Below, piece by piece: positions 7,809 through 14,473 of a stretch of 27,332 bases of DNA. The notes beneath the pieces are model-generated. The model had not been told where the DNA came from. It saw nothing but the letters and a program-made list of their open reading frames with translations, and did not search any database. The stretch's first letter is position 1; every line of letters starts with the position of its first letter. A program made the position numbers and the translations under genes. The stretch is from a virus, in IMG/VR virus record IMGVR_UViG_3300020470_000169, positions 1 to 27,332 of that record. One strand, given 5' to 3'.

Positions 7809-8616
7809 TCATGTCCATAGGTAACATGTCATGATTTAATCTTGACTCTTCTTCGAGTCTTTGTATTTCTTCTTGTGCTTCTTGTTTCAATTGTTGACCA
7901 TCTAGTGTCACACCACCTGGTAACTGTATACCTTGAAACTTAGATAAGTTTTCACCCCACTGATATTTACATAGCGCAGTCGCATATTTCTTCAACCACA
8001 TATCGTTGTATATGTCGGTGAAGTCTGTAGGGTCTAATTTTCTATAACATTCTATAATTAAAAATTCGTTTGCATTAATCATATCTACATCCATATCAAG
8101 ATACAATCTATTCATATGTTGATTGAATCTGATAGGTTGTCGACCAACTAAAATGTTATCTAATAATCTAATATGTTGTTGAACCATTTCATAATACAAC
8201 ACATTTGTTGCAGTTAAATCATATAAGTCATTGAGTCTTAATTGATATCTAAGGTCAAACATATTGAGATTATGTTTGTCATTAAAAGGAAATATGTTCA
8301 TGACAGCCATCACAAAGTCTGGTAAGACTATGTAATTGTTCTGTTGTTTGAAGGCTTCGTTATTATACGCATGATTTCCAGCGGCATTCTCTGTGAATGA
8401 CTCATCTGCTTTCATGCCTGTTATTTTCGAATCAGTTATCTGATGTTTAAGATACATCTTAACTGAACCATCGTAATGGTATTGATGAAAGTATTGTAAA
8501 GCCTGGTCTATTCTATCATCAAATTGGTCATCATCGATGTTGATTTCTAGAACAGGTGCACCAAGAGCCCTTTTAATATACTCTTTGAGTGTTGCTTTTG
8601 AATTTGGAGCTGCCAT
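7801..8616 (-). CDS. 13: Neck protein gp13 (head completion)
   Basis: Head-completion protein acting with gp14 between portal and tail. It is 271 aa against 309 aa in T4. Diagnostic stretches are LKEYIKRALGAPVLEINI near residue 11 followed by 'DDQ..DRID.AL.YFHQYHYDG', and later 'QHIRLLDNILVGRQPIRFN.H.NRLYLDMD', then 'LIIECYRKLDP....DIYND.WLKKYATALCKYQWG.NLSKF'. The last 40 residues are Gln/Glu-rich and helical. A near-perfect late promoter (CATAAATA) and an AGGA ribosome site precede the ATG at 8616. It starts the 13-14-15 unit. Confidence 0.95.
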   Translation of the reverse strand: MAAPNSKATLKEYIKRALGAPVLEINIDDDQFDDRIDQALQYFHQYHYDGSVKMYLKHQITDSKITGMKADESFTENAAGNHAYNNEAFKQQNNYIVLPDFVMAVMNIFPFNDKHNLNMFDLRYQLRLNDLYDLTATNVLYYEMVQQHIRLLDNILVGRQPIRFNQHMNRLYLDMDVDMINANEFLIIECYRKLDPTDFTDIYNDMWLKKYATALCKYQWGENLSKFQGIQLPGGVTLDGQQLKQEAQEEIQRLEEESRLNHDMLPMDMIG

Positions 8617-8637
8617 AGTAATAATCCTGTTTATTAC

Positions 8638-8645
8638 TATTTATG
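8638..8645 (-). promoter_or_regulatory. Late promoter for genes 13-14-15
   Basis: CATAAATA on the minus strand (one mismatch to TATAAATA), about 21 bases before the gene 13 ATG, with an AGGA ribosome site between them. Confidence 0.6.
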
Positions 8646-8651
8646 CAAATT

Positions 8652-8912
8652 TTAATCTTGGAAATAAGTTTTAGTTTGAAGTCTATCTATTTTTTCGTCT
8701 ATTCTTTCTATAGAGTCGATAATTCTTTGAAAAGTTTGTTCCATTTGTTCTCTAGTGACATAATCTTTTGCAATCTCTTCTCTGGTCTTGTTGATAAGAA
8801 TGTCCATTCTTTTCTGTTCTGCAAAGATACCACGAATCATCCAACCTACAGGAACTACTACAACTGTAAGTATTACATTCCAAAGCAAGTGTGGGTCTAT
8901 GACTATATCCAT
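8652..8912 (-). CDS. Small membrane-anchored coiled-coil protein
   Basis: An 86-aa protein whose residues 8-30 form one hydrophobic segment (LLWNVILTVVVVPVGWMI), ending in a positive stretch, which predicts an N-out, C-in anchor. Residues 33-80 are a charged helical region with heptad-like spacing (MDILINKT, VTREQMEQ, IIDSIERIDEKIDRL), so oligomerisation through a coiled coil is likely. I do not recognise a named family. Small proteins of this shape occur in marine T4-like phages beside the neck genes; a role in lysis or membrane attachment is only a guess. A perfect late promoter ends 6 bases before its ATG and overlaps the stop of the upstream oxygenase gene. Confidence 0.75.
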   Translation of the reverse strand: MDIVIDPHLLWNVILTVVVVPVGWMIRGIFAEQKRMDILINKTREEIAKDYVTREQMEQTFQRIIDSIERIDEKIDRLQTKTYFQD

Positions 8913-8918
8913 ACAAAC

Positions 8919-8926
8919 TATTTATA
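8919..8926 (-). promoter_or_regulatory. Late promoter for the small membrane protein gene
   Basis: Perfect TATAAATA on the minus strand; its TAA is also the stop codon of the preceding oxygenase gene. Only GTTTGT separates it from the ATG at 8912, so the mRNA would have almost no leader. Confidence 0.65.
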
Positions 8927-9632
8927 AGTTTATCGGTCTGCCAGACTCATCTACTTCAAAGTTAAATCCACAGTTTTCTTCATCTAAAACTTTGCCACTT
9001 TTAATTCTTAGACCACTATGTAAATCATTTGTTTCGCAATTAAATGAGATACTATATCTGTCTTTATCAGTTGTATTTGGTTCAACCATATGCATCAAAC
9101 CACTAGGAAACAAAAACAAATCTCCTGTTCTAGGTGATTCAACTTCTGACTCTCTTATTCTAGGCATGTTTGGCATATTACCTACTACTTTAAAATGCGT
9201 ATCAATGAATCGTATATTACCCTCATCGCCATCTGCTTTGATATAGAATACGCCTGAATAGAAACAACCATTGTGTAAATGTGGTGCGTTCCAACCATGA
9301 GTATAGTTTATGTTTGCCCATGAATTATGCATTATACATTCAGCAGTTCCTGGCACTGCACCTAAGTAAGGCATAAGTTCATGTGCAACAACTCTTTTAA
9401 TTTCTCTCATCAATTTATTGAATATAGGATTATCATCTATACCATCATTAGATTGCCAACCATGACCTGCATTTGAGCGTCTTCTTCCTTGTGGGTCTCT
9501 TACTCTCATTGCATCTATTTCTTTTTTACACATATCAAAGTATTCAGCAGTCATACCTTTCTTGAAGTCTATCTCTTTGTGTAAATAAGACTTTGCAACT
9601 GTCACTGTTGGAAAAACTAATTTAATCGCCAT
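8922..9632 (-). CDS. Putative 2OG-Fe(II) oxygenase (marine phage type)
   Basis: A 236-aa protein with the double-stranded beta-helix pattern of 2-oxoglutarate/iron oxygenases. Candidate iron ligands are His118/His120 in APHLHNGCFYSGVFYI and His181 in FPSGLMHMVEPN; Arg192 in RYSISFN would bind 2-oxoglutarate. The first motif is His-x-His-Asn rather than the textbook His-x-Asp. This agrees with my memory of the phage/marine family TIGR02466 (PF13759), common near tail genes of cyanophages. Ligand assignment should be treated as provisional. The start overlaps the previous gene by 11 bases. The substrate is unknown; a virion protein side chain is plausible given the neighbouring repeat proteins and glycosyltransferase. 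Confidence 0.82.
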   Translation of the reverse strand: MAIKLVFPTVTVAKSYLHKEIDFKKGMTAEYFDMCKKEIDAMRVRDPQGRRRSNAGHGWQSNDGIDDNPIFNKLMREIKRVVAHELMPYLGAVPGTAECIMHNSWANINYTHGWNAPHLHNGCFYSGVFYIKADGDEGNIRFIDTHFKVVGNMPNMPRIRESEVESPRTGDLFLFPSGLMHMVEPNTTDKDRYSISFNCETNDLHSGLRIKSGKVLDEENCGFNFEVDESGRPINL

Positions 9633-10515
9633 CGTGATTTAACTCCGTAAGTTTCTTTTGTTCTTTTTTGAAGTCTTTATCCATATGCATAGGACACTCT
9701 GGTGGTGGTTCTTCTTCTGAATAGAACTGACCTTTCTCTTTCCAATATCCTTCATTTCTGTAAGGACCTAATTGATTTGTTTTTTCTTTTGTAAAATCAT
9801 ACTTAGTTCTGCCTTGTTCATCCATTGTCATCATATCATGATGAGATGTATGTTTACTTCTATTCTCATGCCATATCTTAGAATCTTTTAACTGATATGT
9901 TGCAACCCATTCTTCCCTTTTAAAAGGTATGACTTGACATAATGGTGTTCCTTTTGGTATAGTAAACGAATGATTTACTTTAGGATAGAATATGATTTGT
10001 GAATTGTCTTGGTTGACATTGAACTCATCTGTATCTATAATACCATGCCATGTTGCAAAGTATTCATTTTGAAATAGAAATGGGTCCAGATAATAACAAG
10101 AATATCCTTTAGGTGTAATTATGTTCCAAGGATTTCTACACTTAAATGCATCTTTGACATGACCAAACTCTCCGTCTTTAATGTATTCAAATGCATTATC
10201 AAATTGGTCACTCGGATGTGTGGGTGAGTTATAATTTTTATTACTTGGGTCACTTGTTGTAAAGTTTTCATTTGATAATGATTCTCTATCAGAACCACAT
10301 AGAACTTCTATATCTCTATTTGCAAGTAAATACCAACCTGATTTAGTCCAATCATGCATCGCTGGGCAAGCACGAATAGTTTGCGTTCTTCTTCCTCTTA
10401 TCGATTGAAAAACTTTCATTTTCTTCCACCATGAAGGAAGAACTGACTTCGCTAAGACAGGTTTAAAATTACGAAGTGTATCTTCGTTAAAAGTTGTAAA
10501 GTCTATCGTTGGCAT
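9622..10515 (-). CDS. DUF6065-like protein of unknown function
   Basis: A 297-aa protein of unknown role. Conserved-looking blocks are 'LPSWWKKMK' (26-34), 'IRACPAMHDWTKSGWYLLANRDIEV' split around residues 48-71, 'RNPWNIITPKGYS' (127-139), 'GIIDTDEF' (158-165) and 'IPKGTPLCQVIPFKREEW' (186-203). This order (Cys-Pro plus hydrophobic Trp block, NPW.I.TP.GYS, DTD, KGTP..Q.IP..R) recalls the family I know as DUF6065; I recall it from memory and have not searched. The C-terminal 70 residues are charged and probably disordered. It overlaps the oxygenase genes on both sides (29 and 11 bases), so all three are probably made together and may act in one pathway. Its beta-rich core could be another jelly-roll enzyme, but I see no clear metal triad. 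Confidence 0.7.
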   Translation of the reverse strand: MPTIDFTTFNEDTLRNFKPVLAKSVLPSWWKKMKVFQSIRGRRTQTIRACPAMHDWTKSGWYLLANRDIEVLCGSDRESLSNENFTTSDPSNKNYNSPTHPSDQFDNAFEYIKDGEFGHVKDAFKCRNPWNIITPKGYSCYYLDPFLFQNEYFATWHGIIDTDEFNVNQDNSQIIFYPKVNHSFTIPKGTPLCQVIPFKREEWVATYQLKDSKIWHENRSKHTSHHDMMTMDEQGRTKYDFTKEKTNQLGPYRNEGYWKEKGQFYSEEEPPPECPMHMDKDFKKEQKKLTELNHDGD

Positions 10516-11215
10516 TATATAATTCTTCTGAATCGACTAACTCGATTTCATCTCCTCTTAAAACTATTGAACATCTATCTGCGTATCTAGCTTTTTCATC
10601 TGGTGCATCAGCGCCATGTGGTATTCTTCCATCAAATATTAAAAGACGATTCGGAACAAACTCAATACTTCCGATACAATGTTCTTTAACATGTTCTTCT
10701 CTTCCATCTATACCTTCTTGAAAAGAATCGTATATTCTTAAATCACCACCCCATGCAGGATTCCAAAATGTATTATAATAATACAGAAATGATAAGTTCC
10801 ATTCATCATTTGGGTCACAATCAGCATGAGTTGTTCCATGTTGACCAAATGTTTGTGAATTTGTTCCCATGTATTGAAATCTTTTCCATTTGAATCCAAA
10901 GTCTGTGCATATTCTACGATTCAAATACTTGCCAGGCAATGATTGAAAATTTGTGCAATCTCCTCTTATTAAACTTCCGTCTTCTCTTTGACCAATAAAA
11001 AAGGCGGCGCCCCATAATTCATGATGTGGCAAACCTGTTTTACTTTGACCTCTTACTCTGTTAGACTTAGACCACATATTTGCTGAGTCTAAGTAATTTT
11101 CAATCCAATGATGTAAAGATGTTTCTAGATAATTATCAATAACATATACCTTGTCTAAAGGCATATCTTTTATCTTGAATGGTTTATCTAGGTAAGAGAC
11201 CTCTATCTGGTCCAT
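10487..11215 (-). CDS. Prolyl-4-hydroxylase-type 2OG-Fe(II) oxygenase
   Basis: A 242-aa protein with a complete canonical 2OG-Fe(II) site. The first ligands are His130 and Asp132 in HGTTHADCD, the distal ligand is His200 in FDGRIPHGADAP, and the 2-oxoglutarate anchor is Arg214 in ADRCSIVLRG. Between them lies 'NLSFLYYYN..WNPAWGGDLRIYD', the 'GG.L.IYD' strand typical of the prolyl 4-hydroxylase alpha-subunit family (P4Hc, PF13640). It is expected to be a cytoplasmic enzyme hydroxylating a protein side chain or small molecule. It is the second gene after the glycosyltransferase fusion and overlaps the DUF6065-like gene by 29 bases. Substrate is unknown; the Pro-containing repeat proteins encoded just upstream are attractive candidates (inference). 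Confidence 0.88.
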   Translation of the reverse strand: MDQIEVSYLDKPFKIKDMPLDKVYVIDNYLETSLHHWIENYLDSANMWSKSNRVRGQSKTGLPHHELWGAAFFIGQREDGSLIRGDCTNFQSLPGKYLNRRICTDFGFKWKRFQYMGTNSQTFGQHGTTHADCDPNDEWNLSFLYYYNTFWNPAWGGDLRIYDSFQEGIDGREEHVKEHCIGSIEFVPNRLLIFDGRIPHGADAPDEKARYADRCSIVLRGDEIELVDSEELYNANDRLYNF

Positions 11216-11218
11216 AGA

Positions 11219-11770
11219 TTACCCTATTAAAGATTGTTGTGGTCTAGGTAATTGATTTGCGTAATGTTCGTAATCTAAAAGTAAATCTTCTCTTGTTGAT
11301 TTAATTTCATTCGCAACATTTACATAAACATTCCAAACTGCATCGTAATATTCTAATACTCTTCTTGCATCAGACCTTAATGGATGATTTGAACCTTCTC
11401 TTCCAGCTGCAATACATTCTATAACATCTGTAAAACCATATGATGATACTTGTTCAGCACAATAATTATTACACATGTTTACTAAGTTTTCACTGTATTG
11501 ATTGTTTAGATTCACATGTTCTGGTGGTGCTGAATTATCAATATACTGTTCAATCGCATCTACTTCATCATCAGCAAGTGTAATCTTTTCTTGGTCGTCA
11601 AATAGAACATTCTCTTTCCATTTCATAATCTTAACTTCGATGTCATCATATACTAAAACATCGTAGTCAAAACCTAAATCAGGTCTATCAGTATTTTCGA
11701 ATGTCCATTCTAGGCCATTTGGTTTTCTAATAGTAAGATTTCCGTTCTCACAATAAATTAACATATTCAT
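11219..11770 (-). CDS. Possible tail-fibre assembly chaperone
   Basis: A 183-aa protein without a motif I can name with certainty. Residues 1-55 are beta-rich (LIYCENGNLTIRKPNG...). Residues 128-176 read 'HPLRSDARRVLEYYDAVW...' and end in 'HYANQLPRPQ'. A helix with 'A...L.Y.DAVW' followed by a short linker and 'LP.P' is the layout of many phage tail-fibre assembly chaperones, which sit next to fibre genes as this one does. The assignment is therefore plausible but not proved. An AGGAG lies 5 bases before the ATG at 11770; a second in-frame ATG two codons later is less well spaced. It lies between the ParB-like/glycosyltransferase gene and the hydroxylase gene. Confidence 0.55.
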   Translation of the reverse strand: MNMLIYCENGNLTIRKPNGLEWTFENTDRPDLGFDYDVLVYDDIEVKIMKWKENVLFDDQEKITLADDEVDAIEQYIDNSAPPEHVNLNNQYSENLVNMCNNYCAEQVSSYGFTDVIECIAAGREGSNHPLRSDARRVLEYYDAVWNVYVNVANEIKSTREDLLLDYEHYANQLPRPQQSLIG

Positions 11771-11788
11771 AATATCTCCTATTATACT

Positions 11789-13303
11789 CTATTTTATGTG
11801 TTTGTTCAATAGTCTTTCGTAAATATTTAGGTGTTCTATCTGAGAGGTATCCATGCCCTCAATCCAAGGACCACCTCTTGTATAATGATACGCACTTGGT
11901 CGCCAGTTAGTTTCTTCGGTATCATGTCCTTCTGTAAATACATACCAATCTGGTATCTCAGATATCTTATCTGTCCATTCAAATTGATGTAGATACTTAC
12001 CCGATTCTGTATTTACTATTTCAGGTGTAAGTTTCTTACAGTCTTCATGTGCATTATTGAATATCATTAGCGAAGACCATAGTTTCTTCGGATAAGAAAC
12101 ATTCTTTTCACCATTAAATTTAGTATCTACATACTTATCAAAATCATATTTGATACATGCGACTGCATCATCTAAATCTAAGAAGTAGAACATTGGTAAT
12201 ATACTTTCTGTAAATAGTATATCATCGTCTAAGAATATACTAAATCCTTCGTAATTTTCTAAGTATGGTATTAAGAATCTACTGTATGTAAACTCTGTTG
12301 ATTGATTTGCGTAATCTCTAGTATACTCTGGTATCTTTGAGATGTCAAGAAACTTGATTTCAGGTACCCACTTATCCATCTGATTATATGTTTCACCAGA
12401 ACCTGCACCAAAGATAATACCTGATTCTAAACATTTCTTGTTTAGTTCTGCAACACTTGTATGTCTAGAATCATAACCAATGTATATGTTTAGATGTTTA
12501 CCTTTTGATAGTTCAGATACTTTCTTATTGTAATCATAGACACTATCTCTAAATTTTAAGTTCTGCATATCAGTATTGAATTCAATATAACCATGAGTAT
12601 AACCAAAAGACATATTTCTATACTGACCTTCTTTTAAATTATCTTTCACCCAATTTATAATATCATCAACTGAAACTTCATCTACAGGTATCGCATCATG
12701 ACTATCCCATATCCACATCTCTAAACTCTCATCGTTCATACATTCGAATACACCAGAACGAACAGAACCTGGATGAATTGATAGTCTAAACATATCACCA
12801 GATTTGGTCACAATACCTTGAATAGGATTCCAAAGTCCTTCTTTGCGTATTGAATCAACTAACCAGTGTGCCTTTGCACCATGATAGTAAACTGAATCTG
12901 CTTGAGATTTTATTGCACCCTCAGATAAATGTTTTGTTATATCTACATATTCGTCATCTAGATTCATAAAGTCCATACCAGATTGACCTGGTTGTGGTGT
13001 CTCTGGTTTCTGAGTATAACCGTGAGGTAAAAAGTAATGATATGCGTATGCAAGAGATTGAAGTTTGTTCCAACCCATAAACTTTTTTTCTTTGACTAGT
13101 TTTAGTATATCACCCCATGTAACCTTTTTTAATTTACCTGTGTGATTCTCCATAACCCATTTAACTGACTTATATGTTTCAGTGTCTTGATAGTTGTTGT
13201 CTACTTCTAGTGAACCTAGATTGCAATGCCAAAATTTATCTTTGACATCATCTGTTGAAAATAATTCTTTGGTATGCTCAAAAGAGTTTGATTTTACGCT
13301 CAT
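11789..13303 (-). CDS. ParB-like domain fused to a GT-A glycosyltransferase
   Basis: A 504-aa two-domain protein. Residues about 136-190 (HGAKAHWLVDSIRKEGLWNP, then MFRLSIHPGSVRSGVFE) have the pattern of a ParB/sulfiredoxin-fold N-terminal domain ('L..SI...GL..PI....R...HPG..R'). Residues about 270-480 look like a GT-A glycosyltransferase related to family 8. They open with LNIYIGYDSRHTSVAEL, carry the metal-binding DxD motif in FLDDDILF (Asp359-361), and end with YHYTRGGPW (472-480), which parallels the 'H..G..KPW' motif of GT8. The first 130 residues are not recognised. It follows the second octad-repeat gene by 30 bases and has its own near-perfect late promoter. Glycosylation of fibre or repeat proteins is the natural guess; DNA or cell-surface substrates are not excluded. 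Confidence 0.8.
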   Translation of the reverse strand: MSVKSNSFEHTKELFSTDDVKDKFWHCNLGSLEVDNNYQDTETYKSVKWVMENHTGKLKKVTWGDILKLVKEKKFMGWNKLQSLAYAYHYFLPHGYTQKPETPQPGQSGMDFMNLDDEYVDITKHLSEGAIKSQADSVYYHGAKAHWLVDSIRKEGLWNPIQGIVTKSGDMFRLSIHPGSVRSGVFECMNDESLEMWIWDSHDAIPVDEVSVDDIINWVKDNLKEGQYRNMSFGYTHGYIEFNTDMQNLKFRDSVYDYNKKVSELSKGKHLNIYIGYDSRHTSVAELNKKCLESGIIFGAGSGETYNQMDKWVPEIKFLDISKIPEYTRDYANQSTEFTYSRFLIPYLENYEGFSIFLDDDILFTESILPMFYFLDLDDAVACIKYDFDKYVDTKFNGEKNVSYPKKLWSSLMIFNNAHEDCKKLTPEIVNTESGKYLHQFEWTDKISEIPDWYVFTEGHDTEETNWRPSAYHYTRGGPWIEGMDTSQIEHLNIYERLLNKHIK

Positions 13304-13330
13304 AATATAAATTCCTAATACTGTTTAGAG

Positions 13331-13338
13331 TATTTATG
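13331..13338 (-). promoter_or_regulatory. Late promoter for the glycosyltransferase gene
   Basis: CATAAATA on the minus strand (one mismatch to TATAAATA), overlapping the stop of the preceding octad-repeat gene and about 27 bases before the ATG at 13303. An AGGA ribosome site lies between. Confidence 0.55.
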
Positions 13339-14470
13339 ATGTAATAGGAGTACCAGGCCACTGATTAGCAGGGTTACCATCCCAACGGATTACTGGTGTT
13401 CTGCCTTGTCTTGCGTATGTAAATGGCGACCTGTGGTCATAAGTTGTAGGTGTTCTTCCTGTTGCCTGATATGTTGAAGGACTTCTGTGTTGATATGTGA
13501 AAGGTGTTTGACCTTGTCTCGCATATGTTGAAGGACTTCTGTGGTCATAAGTAAATGGTGTCTGACTACTTGCAGGATGCCTGTAGATAGACGGACTTCT
13601 ATGGTCATATGTAAACGGTGACCTGTGGTCATAAGTTGCAGGACTTCTATGTTGATATGTGAACGGAGTCTGATTATTTCTTATAACAGGATTCTGTGCG
13701 TTTACAGAAGCTCTATAGTTCGCTGTTGTTTGTGCATTTCTAATATTAGGTTCTTGTTGGTTTCTAATGTTAGGTTCTTGTGCATTTCTGATATTAGGTT
13801 CTTGTTTATCTCTAATTACAGGTTCTTGTGCGTTTGCAATGTAAGGTGTTTGTGCATTTCTGATAAACGGATTCTGAGTGCTAATCTGTTGGTCTCTAAT
13901 TACAGGTTCTTGTGCCGCCCTAATATTTGGTTCTTGTGCATTTGCAGGTTGTCTTGCATCTCTGATGTTTGGTTCTTGTGCTGACCTAATATTTGGTTGT
14001 TGTGCATTACTTGTAATCTGTTGGTCTCTAATTACAGGTTCTTGTTTCGCTCTAATGTTTGGTTCTTGTGCATTAGCGATATATGGTGATTGTGCGTTCT
14101 TAATTGTAGGTTGTTGATTATCTCTAATGTTTGGTTGTTGTGCTGATACAGGTAATCTATATCCTGCTGGTTGTTGTGCTGAACGAATATTAGGTTCTTG
14201 AGCAGATACAGGTAATCTATATCCTGCTGGTTGTCTTGCGTTTCTTATATTTGGTTGTTGAGCAGATGCAATATACGGTGATTGAAATGTAAATGGATTC
14301 TGACCAGTAAAAGGTTGTCTGCCTTGATTTATAAAAGGAGATTGGAAAGTAAACGGACTTTGAGATGTAAAAGGCTGCCTACCTTGATTTATAAAAGGCG
14401 ACTGAAAAGTAAACGGACTCTGAGCAGTGTTCGGTTGTTGTCCATTTGCTGTTGTAGGTAATCGTGGCAT
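13334..14470 (-). CDS. Octad-repeat protein D
   Basis: A 378-aa protein made almost entirely of eight-residue units of the form x-x-(Q/R)-x-P-x-(I/T)-(R/Y). Residues 10-70 are Phe-rich units (SPFTFQSPFINQGRQPFT), the middle is the NAQEPNIR type, and the C-terminal third is the DHRSPFTY type with variants such as QHRSPSTY and RQGQTPFT. The end leaves the pattern (RWDGNPANQWPGTPITS). There is no signal peptide, membrane segment or known domain. Such a regular, Pro-punctuated, low-hydrophobicity repeat suggests an extended fibre or coat. It lies in the same frame as the Hint-containing gene upstream, separated by one stop codon and one sense codon. The start at 14470 is the first ATG after that stop. 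Function unknown. Confidence 0.8.
   Translation of the reverse strand: MPRLPTTANGQQPNTAQSPFTFQSPFINQGRQPFTSQSPFTFQSPFINQGRQPFTGQNPFTFQSPYIASAQQPNIRNARQPAGYRLPVSAQEPNIRSAQQPAGYRLPVSAQQPNIRDNQQPTIKNAQSPYIANAQEPNIRAKQEPVIRDQQITSNAQQPNIRSAQEPNIRDARQPANAQEPNIRAAQEPVIRDQQISTQNPFIRNAQTPYIANAQEPVIRDKQEPNIRNAQEPNIRNQQEPNIRNAQTTANYRASVNAQNPVIRNNQTPFTYQHRSPATYDHRSPFTYDHRSPSIYRHPASSQTPFTYDHRSPSTYARQGQTPFTYQHRSPSTYQATGRTPTTYDHRSPFTYARQGRTPVIRWDGNPANQWPGTPITS
13370..14443 (-). repeat. 24-bp coding repeats of octad protein D
   Basis: Tandem degenerate 24-base units encoding the octads, about 45 in number. On the plus strand they show as recurring ggttcttgtgcatttgcaat-like and acttctatggtcatatgtaa-like words. 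Neighbouring copies differ mostly at synonymous or tolerated positions. Confidence 0.85.
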
Positions 14471-14473
14471 ATC

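Noticed and set aside
12733-12898. ParB-like segment as a sign of a plasmid partition system
   Set aside because: There is no ParA gene or parS-like array, and the segment is one domain of a glycosyltransferase protein in a structural region.
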